Shown piece after piece: positions 1-8,387 of a stretch of DNA of 64,000 nt. Where the stretch lies: the NCBI GenBank assembly GCA_016700335.1, contig CP065014.1:1587001-1651000 (forward strand). The letters are read 5' to 3'. The notes under the pieces were generated by a model. The model made no database searches. It worked only from the letters and a program-made list of their open reading frames with translations, and had not been told where the DNA came from. A program made the position numbers and the translations under genes. The stretch comes from Chlorobiota bacterium. GTDB taxonomy: Bacteria; Bacteroidota; Ignavibacteria; OLB7. The stretch's first letter is position 1; the number at the start of each line of letters is the position of its first letter.

Positions 1-1251
1 AAAATAACTTCCTCCTAGCGGATCAATAGTATTTATAACTCCAGTTTCATAAGCAATAATTTGTTGAGTTCTTAATGCAATTGTTACTGCTTTTTCAGAA
101 GGAAGTGCAAGGGTCTCATCCATTGAATTTGTATGTAAGCTTTGTGTTCCACCAAGTACTGCGGCTAATGCTTCTAAAGCAGTTCTAACAATATTGTTTT
201 CTGGTTGTTGAGCAGTTAACGAACAGCCAGCAGTTTGAGTATGGAATCTAAGAGTCCAACTTTTAGGATCTTTAGCACCATATTTTTCTCTCATTCTTCT
301 TGCATATATTCTTCTGGCAGCTCTAAATTTGGCAATTTCTTCAAAGAAATCTATATGAGAATTAAAGAAATGTGAAATTCTTGGTGCAAAAGAATCAATA
401 TCCATTCCTCTAGCTAAACAATCTTCAACGTAAGCAAACCCATCGGCTAAAGTAAATGCTAATTCTTGAGCAGCAGTGGAACCTGCTTCACGAATGTGAT
501 ATCCACTAACACTAACTGGGTTCCATTGTGGAGCTTCTTTACTACACCATTCAATCATATCTGTAATAATTCTTACAGAAGGTTTAGGTGGGAATAAATA
601 TTCTTTTTGAGCAATATATTCTTTTAATATATCATTCTGTAATGTGCCTCTAAGTTTATCAAAACCTATACCCTGCTTTTCTGCAACAGCTAAATAATAA
701 GCAAACACCATTATTGCAGGAGAGTTAATTGTCATAGAAGTAGATACTTTACTTAAATCAATTCCATCAAACAAAATTTCCATATCAGCAAGTGACGAAA
801 CAGAAACACCACAAACTCCGACTTCCCCTTCACTCATTGGGTCATCAGAATCTCTTCCCATTAATGTGGGTAAATCAAAAGCAGTTGATAAACCAGTCTG
901 TCCGTTAGCAAGAAGGTATTTAAACCTTTCATTCGTATCCTCAGGTGTTCCAAAGCCCGCGAATTGCCTCATTGTCCATACTTTTCCTCTATACATATTA
1001 CTGTGAATACCACGTGTATATGGATAATCACCTGGGAAACCAATTTTTTCAATAAAGCTACCTTTTTTGAAATGTTCAGGAGTATATAACAACTCAGGTG
1101 AATATCCTGACAATGTAGTATGTTTCCAAGATGTTGTTTTAGATTTTTTGGAATTTTCTTGCCATTTTTCTTTTGCTTGAGCAAACTCAAAACTTAATTG
1201 ATCGTTATCTATGATAATTGAATTACTGTTAGAATTTCCGATTTTACTCAT
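1..1251 (-). CDS. Methylmalonyl-CoA mutase-type acyl-CoA mutase, large (catalytic) subunit, 3' part outside window
   Basis: B12-dependent carbon-skeleton mutase, normally interconverting methylmalonyl-CoA and succinyl-CoA in propionate metabolism. The 417 codons seen start at an ATG and run off the left edge without a stop. Family landmarks are clear: MYRGKVWTMRQFAGFGTPED near residue 80, QTGLSTAFDLPTLMG, DILKEYIAQKEYLFPP, ISGYHIREAGSTAAQE in related form, HTQTAGCSLTAQQPENN and LGGTQSLHTNSMDE. The pattern is that of large subunits whose B12-binding domain is usually a separate protein; that partner is not in the window. The related isobutyryl-CoA mutase large subunit shares these motifs, so the substrate is inferred. 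It is divergent from the gene at 1394. Confidence 0.9.
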   Translation of the reverse strand, partial: MSKIGNSNSNSIIIDNDQLSFEFAQAKEKWQENSKKSKTTSWKHTTLSGYSPELLYTPEHFKKGSFIEKIGFPGDYPYTRGIHSNMYRGKVWTMRQFAGFGTPEDTNERFKYLLANGQTGLSTAFDLPTLMGRDSDDPMSEGEVGVCGVSVSSLADMEILFDGIDLSKVSTSMTINSPAIMVFAYYLAVAEKQGIGFDKLRGTLQNDILKEYIAQKEYLFPPKPSVRIITDMIEWCSKEAPQWNPVSVSGYHIREAGSTAAQELAFTLADGFAYVEDCLARGMDIDSFAPRISHFFNSHIDFFEEIAKFRAARRIYARRMREKYGAKDPKSWTLRFHTQTAGCSLTAQQPENNIVRTALEALAAVLGGTQSLHTNSMDETLALPSEKAVTIALRTQQIIAYETGVINTIDPLGGSYF

Positions 1252-1336
1252 TGATTTAATTTAATGTTAAAAATAATTAACAAATTTAAGTAACTAAAAA
1301 AGATTGAGAAACCAATTTTAATTATGAAATCTATTT

Positions 1337-1363
1337 TTGTTAAAAACTTCTTTTATACATTTG
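1337..1363 (+). promoter_or_regulatory. Candidate Bacteroidota-type promoter for the BNR lipoprotein gene
   Basis: TTG at 1337-1339 is followed after 16 bases by TACATTTG at 1356-1363, matching the TAnnTTTG -7 box known from Bacteroidota, with a slightly short spacer. It lies about 30 bases before the start codon at 1394. Assignment rests on consensus only. Confidence 0.4.
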
Positions 1364-1393
1364 CATTAAATAATTTAAAATTAAAATTTATAA

Positions 1394-2392
1394 ATGAGAC
1401 AATTAACTCAACTACTTTTGATAATTCTTGTAATAGCAAGTTATAGTTGTAAAGAAACTACCCCAACTGGAGATAATAACAATTCTGATTCAACTAAAAT
1501 AGTTGATACTCTCAAAGCTGATTCAAGTTGGAAAAAGTTACCTTTAAATATTAATTCAATTAGGGGAGTTGCAACCTCAGGAACTACAATTTATGCAGCA
1601 GGAATTGGGACTGGAGCTTGGGTTTCAACTAATAAAGGTCAGAATTGGACATCTATGGGATTAAAAGATACTGTTATTTATACAATATCTGAAGGTGGTC
1701 AGTTTTTAGGAACACAAAATTTTGGGGCTTACCTAAATGTTAGTAATACATCATGGAAAAATTCTTCCAATGGGCTTGCACCTAAGGGTACTTCACCAAG
1801 AGTGTATGCATTCTATCAGTCAGGTAATAAAATTTTTGCTTGTACTAGATCTGGATTATTTTTGTCTACCAATTCTGGTTTATTATGGTTGAAAGTTGCA
1901 GGTGGAATTCCAGATATTGAGCTAACATCTATTACCGGTATTGGTGGTGTAATTTATTTAGGAACGTATGGTGATGGTATTTATAAATCACAAGATGATG
2001 GTGTTAATTGGTCTAAATCAACTCCTAATACATTTTCTAATTTATTAGTTAGAGGTTTAAGTTCAGATGCAAATAATAATGTATATGCAGCCTGCGATTC
2101 TCAAAAAGTTTTAAAATCATCAGATCAAGGCAACTCCTGGAGTGTATTAAATTCTGGGTTTCCGTATCAAGCTGCTGCATCTTCAGTTTTATCCACAGGA
2201 GATTTATTGATAATAGGAACAGATGATCAAGGATTTTTCAGATGGAACCCATCTTCCTCATTATCACAAAATAGATGGATTGCCTATAATAAAAGTACAA
2301 CTACAACTAAAATTTTTGATTTAAAAATGTTGAATACTGGTGAAATAATTGCTGGAACAGATGATGGAGTTTTTATTAATAAATTTAAGTAA
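1394..2392 (+). CDS. Lipoprotein with BNR/Asp-box repeats
   Basis: A 332-residue predicted lipoprotein. The N-terminus is a hydrophobic signal ending in SYSC-KETTP, so Cys20 would be lipidated; the K-E after Cys resembles surface-export signals reported for some Bacteroidota lipoproteins, which is only suggestive. The rest carries repeated Asp-box-like motifs (STNKGQNW, STNSGLLW, SQDDGVNW, SSDQGNSW), implying a beta-propeller like sortilin/BNR or YCF48-type proteins. No catalytic function can be assigned. There is no T9SS sorting domain. The glycosyltransferase gene starts 19 bases after the stop, so the two may be cotranscribed. Confidence 0.75.
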   Translation: MRQLTQLLLIILVIASYSCKETTPTGDNNNSDSTKIVDTLKADSSWKKLPLNINSIRGVATSGTTIYAAGIGTGAWVSTNKGQNWTSMGLKDTVIYTISEGGQFLGTQNFGAYLNVSNTSWKNSSNGLAPKGTSPRVYAFYQSGNKIFACTRSGLFLSTNSGLLWLKVAGGIPDIELTSITGIGGVIYLGTYGDGIYKSQDDGVNWSKSTPNTFSNLLVRGLSSDANNNVYAACDSQKVLKSSDQGNSWSVLNSGFPYQAAASSVLSTGDLLIIGTDDQGFFRWNPSSSLSQNRWIAYNKSTTTTKIFDLKMLNTGEIIAGTDDGVFINKFK

Positions 2393-2411
2393 ACAATTTT
2401 TAAAATAATCA

Positions 2412-3151
2412 TTGGAAAATTTAATAAATGATCAAAGTTATATTTCAAGAATAATTAATATTAAAAGAGACAAAAGCATAGTTGTTGTTATACCTGCTTA
2501 TAATGAAGAAAAATCAATTTTAAAAGTAGTTAATGATATACCTAAATCATTAGTTGATGAAATTGTAGTTGTTGATAATAATTCAAATGATAACACAGTA
2601 TCAATTGCAAAAGGTTTTGGAGCAACTGTTTTAAGCGAAAAAAAAAAGGGTACGGAGCTGCTTGTTTAACTGGAGTAAGGTATGCATTAGAAAAAAAATT
2701 TGATATTGTTGTATTTTTAGATGCAGATTATAGTGACTTTCCTGAAGAAATTTATAAATTAATTGAACCAATTACTAAAGACAATATTGATTTAGTTATT
2801 GGATCAAGAAATCTAGGGGGAGCACAAAGTGGTGCATTATTACCACATGCAATTTTTGGGAATATGCTAGCTACTTATTTAATAAACTTAATTTTTAAAA
2901 TGAAATTTTCTGATTTAGGTCCATTTCGTGCTATTAGAAGTGAATCTTTATTTAAGTTAAATATGAAGGATTTAAATTATGGTTGGACAGTTGAAATGCA
3001 AGTTAAAGCTGCTAAACTGAAAATGAAATGTTCTGAAGTCTCTGTCAGTTATAGAAGTAGAATTGGTGATTCTAAAATATCAGGAACAATTTCAGGTTCA
3101 TTAAAAGCTGGATTAAAAATATTATATATAATATTTAAATATGCATTTTAA
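2412..3151 (+). CDS. Family 2 glycosyltransferase (polyprenyl-phosphate sugar transferase-like), frameshifted
   Basis: The first frame, from a TTG, gives VVVIPAYNEE and DEIVVVDNNSNDNT (GT-A donor-binding motifs) and ends at a stop at 2669. The next frame continues the same domain with GYGAACLTGVRYA, VVFLDADYSD (the DxD metal site), LVIGSRN and FSDLGPFRAIR. Joined, this is a roughly 246-residue DPM1/DolP-glucosyltransferase-like enzyme. The break lies at a run of ten A residues (2638-2647); one extra A would restore the frame. Causes could be a sequencing error, a true mutation or RNA-polymerase slippage on the A-tract. There is no membrane anchor domain. The acceptor and sugar are unknown. 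Confidence 0.8.
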
Positions 3152-3218
3152 TTTATAAAATACTATAACTAATTATACTTCGTCGATTCTTTAAAATAAA
3201 ATTAATTGGTATATAAAA

Positions 3219-3614
3219 ATGATATTTGTAACTCGTAAAGCCCATTTTTCTGCTGCTCATAGGCTATTTAATGAATCCTTTTCAGATATTGAGAATGAAG
3301 TAGTTTTTGATAAATGCAATACTGTTCATGGTCATAATTATTTTATAGAAATTACTGTTAAAGGTAATCCTACTCCAGAAACTGGCTATGTAGTTGACTT
3401 GAAAAAATTAGCAAAAATAATAGATTTTGAAATATTATCTAAAGTTGATCATAAAACACTAAATGATATATCAATTTTTAAGAATATTATTCCTACAGTT
3501 GAAAATTTATGCATTGTATTTTGGAATATACTAGTTGATAAACTACCATCAGGTGAATTGCATTCAATAAAAGTGTTTGAAACTGATAATAATTTTGCAG
3601 AGTATTTTGGATAA
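3219..3614 (+). CDS. queD: 6-carboxy-5,6,7,8-tetrahydropterin synthase (QueD/PTPS family)
   Basis: Converts 7,8-dihydroneopterin triphosphate to 6-carboxytetrahydropterin in queuosine (preQ0) synthesis. The 131 residues show the zinc ligands His14, His37 and His39, and Cys33 in the CxxxHGH arrangement (CNTVHGHNY) typical of the QueD branch. Further signatures are TGYVVDLKKL, VDHKTLND and PTVENL. The length fits the family. GTP cyclohydrolase I, which makes its substrate, starts 29 bases downstream, which strongly supports a pterin/deazapurine role. A 6-pyruvoyl-tetrahydropterin synthase is the alternative, but the Cys motif favours QueD. Confidence 0.9.
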   Translation: MIFVTRKAHFSAAHRLFNESFSDIENEVVFDKCNTVHGHNYFIEITVKGNPTPETGYVVDLKKLAKIIDFEILSKVDHKTLNDISIFKNIIPTVENLCIVFWNILVDKLPSGELHSIKVFETDNNFAEYFG

Positions 3615-3643
3615 CAATTTATTTATAAGATATTTAAATTAAT

Positions 3644-4231
3644 ATGATAAAGGAAACACGTGATTTTAAAACAAAATCTTTTGAAAAAATTGTAACAAAA
3701 CAATTATCAATGATTGGTGAAAACCCAGATCGGGAAGGATTGTTAAGAACTCCTCAAAGGGTTGCTAAAGCATTTGAGTTTTTGACTTCTGGGTATACAA
3801 TTGATATTGAAACAACTTTAAACGGTGCTATTTTCAGTGAAACATACGATGAAATGGTGGTTGTTAAAGATATTGAATTTCAGAGTTTGTGTGAGCATCA
3901 TTTGTTACCATTTATAGGGAAAGCACATGTGGCATACATACCAAATGGTAAAATTGTTGGGCTTTCTAAAATCCCAAGAATTGTTGATATTTTTTCAAGA
4001 AGGTTGCAAGTACAAGAAAGATTAACAACAGAAATTGCACAAACAATTCAGAATTTTTTAAATCCATTAGGAGTTGCGGTAGTTCTCGAAGCTTCACATA
4101 TGTGTATGATTATGAGAGGTGTTAAAAAACAAAGCAGTTTTACAACAACTAGTTCAATGATAGGAGTTTTTAAAACTCAAATAGAAACTAGGGAAGAGTT
4201 TATGAATATTATTGGTAATAATTTACATTAA
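3644..4231 (+). CDS. folE: GTP cyclohydrolase I
   Basis: Opens the GTP ring to give 7,8-dihydroneopterin triphosphate, the entry step for folate, queuosine and other pterins. The 195 residues contain GENPDREGLLRTPQRV near 25-40, CEHHLLPF with zinc ligands Cys83 and His86, GLSKIPRIVDIFSRRLQVQE, and SHMCMIMRGV carrying the third (Cys) ligand and catalytic region. Full-length with a clear ATG. It directly follows queD, so the pair supplies both folate and queuosine precursors. Confidence 0.96.
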   Translation: MIKETRDFKTKSFEKIVTKQLSMIGENPDREGLLRTPQRVAKAFEFLTSGYTIDIETTLNGAIFSETYDEMVVVKDIEFQSLCEHHLLPFIGKAHVAYIPNGKIVGLSKIPRIVDIFSRRLQVQERLTTEIAQTIQNFLNPLGVAVVLEASHMCMIMRGVKKQSSFTTTSSMIGVFKTQIETREEFMNIIGNNLH

Positions 4232-4271
4232 TTACTTCAAAACTTTTTTATAGTTAATTTAGTTAAATTTA

Positions 4272-4883
4272 ATGCCTAATAAAAACTTTGAAAATTTTTG
4301 TTTAGATAATGGATATAATAATATTGCAGGAGTTGATGAAGCTGGAAGGGGTGCCTTAGCAGGACCCATAGTTGCTGCAGCTGTTATCTTACCTGAATCA
4401 TTTATTGATATTGGTATTGATGATTCAAAAAAATTATCTAAATCTAAAAGAGAAAAATATTTTCAATATATTTTATTATCAGACTGTAAAATAGGAATTG
4501 GGATAGTAGATAATTTTACTATTGATAAAATAAATATTCTTCAAGCTACTTTTAATGCAATGATTTATGCAGTAAATAACCTGAGTATAAAACCAGATTT
4601 TCTTTTGATTGATGGGAATATAAAACCTCAAATAGATATAGATAGTAAAACAATTATTAAGGGAGATGGTATTAGTTTATCAATTGCTTCAGCTAGTATA
4701 ATTGCAAAAGTAACACGCGATAGGTTAATGGAAAAACTACATTTAGAATATCCTATTTATAATTTTGCTTCTAATAAAGGTTATGGAACAAAAGAACATA
4801 TCAAGGCTTTGAATTTATATCGTGAATCTAAAACTCATAGACTTACATTTTTAAGAAATATTTTTCAACTGAAACTTTTCTAA
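4272..4883 (+). CDS. rnhB: Ribonuclease HII
   Basis: Cleaves the RNA strand of RNA-DNA hybrids and single ribonucleotides in DNA. The 203 residues begin near the canonical GVDEAGRG motif (Asp22 and Glu23 are metal ligands), then DDSKKLSKSKR, FLLIDGN (a third acidic residue) and SIASASIIAKVTRDRLM. The length is typical. It stands 40 bases after folE, co-directional with its neighbours and with no functional link evident. Confidence 0.96.
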   Translation: MPNKNFENFCLDNGYNNIAGVDEAGRGALAGPIVAAAVILPESFIDIGIDDSKKLSKSKREKYFQYILLSDCKIGIGIVDNFTIDKINILQATFNAMIYAVNNLSIKPDFLLIDGNIKPQIDIDSKTIIKGDGISLSIASASIIAKVTRDRLMEKLHLEYPIYNFASNKGYGTKEHIKALNLYRESKTHRLTFLRNIFQLKLF

Positions 4884-4965
4884 TAAAAACATTTCAGGAT
4901 ATAAAAACCTTTTCATAATTTGATCTTTAATTATTAAAAATTGTTTCATTAAAAAATTTTTTCTC

Positions 4966-6132
4966 TTGCAAAAGAATTTAACAATACTTGGATCTACGGG
5001 TTCGATAGGAACTCAAACATTAGAAGTTGTAAGAAACAATCCAGATTTGTATAAAGTAAAGTTTCTTACAACAAATTCAAATATTGAACTTCTCAAAGAA
5101 CAGATAATTGAGTTTAAACCTTTAGCAGTAGTAGTCTCAAATGATGATTTAAAGGAAGAAGCTTTTACTCAATTTGGAGATTTGACCAATGTATTAGTAG
5201 GTTCAAATAATCTTAACTATGTTGCTGCAAATGATGAAATTGATACATTAGTTAGTTCTTTAGTTGGTTTTTCTGGTCTTGAACCTACAATTTCAGCAAT
5301 CAAAAAGAGTAAAACAATTGCATTAGCTAATAAAGAAACTTTAGTTGTTGCTGGAGAACTTATAACAAAATTAGCTAAGAAATATTCTTCTGATATTTTA
5401 CCAATAGATAGTGAACATAGTGCAATTTTTCAATGTCTTGTTGGCGAAAATGAAAAAGAAATTGAAAAAATTTTATTAACAGCAAGTGGAGGTCCTTTTA
5501 TAAATACTCGAATTGAAGATTTTAAAAATATAACATTGGAACAAGCTTTAAAGCATCCTAATTGGAATATGGGAAATAAAATTACAATTGATTCTGCAAC
5601 TATGATGAATAAAGGTTTAGAAGTTATTGAAGCTAAGTGGTTGTTTAATTTAGATGTAAGTCAAATAGAAGTTTTAATTCATCCTCAATCTATAATTCAT
5701 TCAATGGTTCAGTTCCTAGATGGCTCTGTTAAAGCACAGTTAGGTTTACCAGATATGAAATTACCTATACAATATGCTTTAACTTATCCAAAAAGAATTT
5801 CAAATAATTATCAGAGATTAGATTTAACAATGACAAATGAATTGACATTTTCGAAACCTGATTTAGAAAAGTATCCTTGTTTGGAATTATCATATAAAGC
5901 TCTTGAAATGGGAGGCTTAGCTTCTGTAGTGTTAAATGCACTTAATGAAGTTGCAGTTGCCTCTTATTTGCGTCGTGAAATACATTTTACTACAATTCCA
6001 AAAATAATTACTAATGGTTTAAGAGAGTTAGATTCAAATGTTCAAGAAATAACAATAGAAAAAATTAATAAAATAGATACTGAGGCTCGTAATTTTGCAA
6101 AAGAAATAATAATAGAATTCAAACGATTTTAA
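4966..6132 (+). CDS. dxr: 1-deoxy-D-xylulose 5-phosphate reductoisomerase
   Basis: Second step of the non-mevalonate isoprenoid pathway: NADPH-dependent rearrangement and reduction of DXP to MEP. The chosen start is TTG, giving a 388-residue protein with the nucleotide-binding GSTGSIG at residues 9-15. Later motifs are ALANKETLV, PIDSEHSAIFQ, LTASGGPF, HPNWNMGNKITIDSATM and NKGLEVIEA, which carry the metal and substrate contacts. It is 10 bases from rseP, a common dxr-rseP arrangement in bacteria. Confidence 0.97.
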   Translation: MQKNLTILGSTGSIGTQTLEVVRNNPDLYKVKFLTTNSNIELLKEQIIEFKPLAVVVSNDDLKEEAFTQFGDLTNVLVGSNNLNYVAANDEIDTLVSSLVGFSGLEPTISAIKKSKTIALANKETLVVAGELITKLAKKYSSDILPIDSEHSAIFQCLVGENEKEIEKILLTASGGPFINTRIEDFKNITLEQALKHPNWNMGNKITIDSATMMNKGLEVIEAKWLFNLDVSQIEVLIHPQSIIHSMVQFLDGSVKAQLGLPDMKLPIQYALTYPKRISNNYQRLDLTMTNELTFSKPDLEKYPCLELSYKALEMGGLASVVLNALNEVAVASYLRREIHFTTIPKIITNGLRELDSNVQEITIEKINKIDTEARNFAKEIIIEFKRF

Positions 6133-6142
6133 TAATAAATAA

Positions 6143-7513
6143 ATGGCTATAATACAATATATCTTTCCATTTGTAGTTTTAATAATTATACTTGTTTTTG
6201 TTCATGAACTTGGGCACTTCTTAGCTGCTAAATTATGCGGAGTTAGAGCTTCTGTTTTTGCTGTTGGTATGGGACCAAGAGTGTTTGGTTGGAATAAAAT
6301 AACTGGTTTTACTTTTGGTAAAATAGCAGAAGACCTAGATTTAGGTAACCATACTGATTACCGATTGTCAGCATTACCATTTGGTGGATACGTCAAAATA
6401 GAAGGTATGATAGATGAAAGTATGGATGAAGATTTTACTAATAAACCACCACAGCAATGGGAATTTAGAACTAAGAACTATTTTCAAAAAATATTCATAA
6501 TGAGTGCTGGTGTTATTATGAATTTGATATTAGCAATTTCCATTTATACTGTTTTAAATATGTATAATGGTAGAATTTTATCAAATACAAACCAAGTTGG
6601 TTTTCTGCCAGAATCAGGCTCAGCATATGTTCATGGTTTAAGATCAAATGATAAAATTATATCTATAAATGGAAATCCAATTAAATATTTTGAAGAGATA
6701 AATGAAGAAATTTATTTAAAAAATAATGATAAAGACATCTCTATTAAAGTTGATAGAAATGGAACAATATCAGATATAATAATTCCAAAATCTGAAGTAA
6801 TTTTATCAACAAAAAATTCTAATATTTTAATACCTTACTCTAGTAATACTTTTTTAACAATTGAAAGCCCTGTTGATGGCTCCCCAGCTGAAAAAGCAGG
6901 TATCAAACCTGGTGATATAATTAATAAAATTGATGCAATTGATATATATAATTCTCAACAGTTTAGAGACTATTTAGATAAAACAAATGGAAAAGATGTA
7001 AATATTACTTTAACTAGAGATAGTAAATTAATTAATCTGAAAGTTACACCAAATTTAGATAATAAAATAGGTGTTTCAATTTCAGATAAATATCATGGTG
7101 AAACTACAACTTTAAATTATAAATTTACTGAAGCTTTTGGTGCTGGTATTCATCAAATAGGTATTATCATTGAACAGTTATATTTAATGATCAAAAGGTT
7201 GTTTAGTGGAGAAGCTAAACTAAAAGATTCAGTTGGAGGACCAATTGCAATTGCAAAGGCAGCTAAGCAATGGTTCGTTCTTGGACTGATTCCATTTCTT
7301 ACTGGAATGGCTTATTTATCGGTTACATTAGCCATTATGAATATATTACCTTTCCCTGTTTTAGATGGAGGTCATATTGTGATTTTAACAATTGAATCGG
7401 TGATTAGAAAAGAAATTCCTATAAAAGCTAAAATTTGGATTCAACAAGCTGGAATGATCCTCTTTTTGTTGTTGACAGTTTTTGTTTTCTATAATGATTT
7501 GATGAAAAAGTAA
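6143..7513 (+). CDS. rseP: Site-2 zinc metalloprotease RseP
   Basis: Intramembrane protease that cleaves anti-sigma factors and remnant signal peptides. In the first membrane segment, HELGH (His21, Glu22, His25) supplies zinc ligands and the catalytic Glu. Two PDZ-like stretches follow, around SGSAYVHGLRSNDKIISING and SPAEKAGIKPGDIINKIDA. The C-terminal membrane part has NILPFPVLDGGH, equivalent to the family's NPxPxLDG metal-binding motif. 456 residues is normal. It is probably cotranscribed with dxr. A target could be the small membrane protein beside the ECF sigma factor at 32242-33126, which is an inference only. Confidence 0.95.
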   Translation: MAIIQYIFPFVVLIIILVFVHELGHFLAAKLCGVRASVFAVGMGPRVFGWNKITGFTFGKIAEDLDLGNHTDYRLSALPFGGYVKIEGMIDESMDEDFTNKPPQQWEFRTKNYFQKIFIMSAGVIMNLILAISIYTVLNMYNGRILSNTNQVGFLPESGSAYVHGLRSNDKIISINGNPIKYFEEINEEIYLKNNDKDISIKVDRNGTISDIIIPKSEVILSTKNSNILIPYSSNTFLTIESPVDGSPAEKAGIKPGDIINKIDAIDIYNSQQFRDYLDKTNGKDVNITLTRDSKLINLKVTPNLDNKIGVSISDKYHGETTTLNYKFTEAFGAGIHQIGIIIEQLYLMIKRLFSGEAKLKDSVGGPIAIAKAAKQWFVLGLIPFLTGMAYLSVTLAIMNILPFPVLDGGHIVILTIESVIRKEIPIKAKIWIQQAGMILFLLLTVFVFYNDLMKK

Positions 7514-7616
7514 TTTGGCATTTAGTTTCAATTGATTTGAAATAGATTATGCTTTTAATTTTAATATTATAAGTGATATAAAAATGAATAATTGTAAATA
7601 TATTTTAACCTATTAA

Positions 7617-8375
7617 TTGAAAAATAATAATTCAATATTTATAGATAAAAAATTTCAATTAATTGTTAATTTAATTGTTAAATCTCTAGAAGATTATTGG
7701 TTTAAAGAAGATAATTATATTCCAAGTCAATCAATATTAGATTGTTTAGTTGCCACAATATTATCTCAAAATACTTCTGATGTTAATAGTTCCAAAGCAT
7801 TTATTCAATTAAAATTGAATTACCCCAATTGGATTGAATTTTTGAATGTAAAGGAAGAGGAACTTGCAGCAATAATTAAAATTGCTGGGTTAGCAAATCA
7901 AAAAGCAAAAGCAATTCTTAATGCAATTTCGGTTCTATATAAAAAATACAATAATTTTGATCTCTTAGAATTAAATTCAAAGAGTAATGAAGATTTAATA
8001 ATTGAGTTTTGTAATCTAAAAGGAATTGGTGTGAAAACTGCTAGTTGTGTTTTAATGTTTTCCCTATATAGAGATGTTTGCCCAATAGATACACATGTTT
8101 TTAGAATTACAAATCGATTAGGAATTATAAGCGAAAAAAATCCTGATAAAGCATTTTATATATTGGATAAAATTTTACCCAAAAATTCTAAAACAAGATT
8201 TCATTTAAATTTAATAATGCATGGAAGAAATATTTGCAAACCTCAAAAGCCTTTTTGTGGTTCATGTCCTGTATTTATATATTGCAAATGGGATCATAAA
8301 AGTAATTTTGAAGATTTCAAATTTGATGTTTTAAATGTCAAAAACAATTTTTTTTTAATGGATAATTTAATTTAA
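7617..8375 (+). CDS. nth: Endonuclease III-like DNA glycosylase/AP lyase
   Basis: Base-excision repair enzyme of the HhH-GPD superfamily. The TTG start yields 252 residues. The helix-hairpin-helix GIGVKTA includes Lys140, and Asp158 in PIDTHVFR stands 18 residues later, the same spacing as the catalytic Lys/Asp pair of E. coli Nth. A C-terminal [4Fe-4S] motif is intact: Cys207-x6-Cys214-x2-Cys217-x5-Cys223. It is slightly longer than average at both ends. It is 12 bases upstream of bshC. Substrate range (oxidised pyrimidines or other) cannot be read from sequence. Confidence 0.88.
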   Translation: MKNNNSIFIDKKFQLIVNLIVKSLEDYWFKEDNYIPSQSILDCLVATILSQNTSDVNSSKAFIQLKLNYPNWIEFLNVKEEELAAIIKIAGLANQKAKAILNAISVLYKKYNNFDLLELNSKSNEDLIIEFCNLKGIGVKTASCVLMFSLYRDVCPIDTHVFRITNRLGIISEKNPDKAFYILDKILPKNSKTRFHLNLIMHGRNICKPQKPFCGSCPVFIYCKWDHKSNFEDFKFDVLNVKNNFFLMDNLI

Positions 8376-8387
8376 ATAATATTTATC

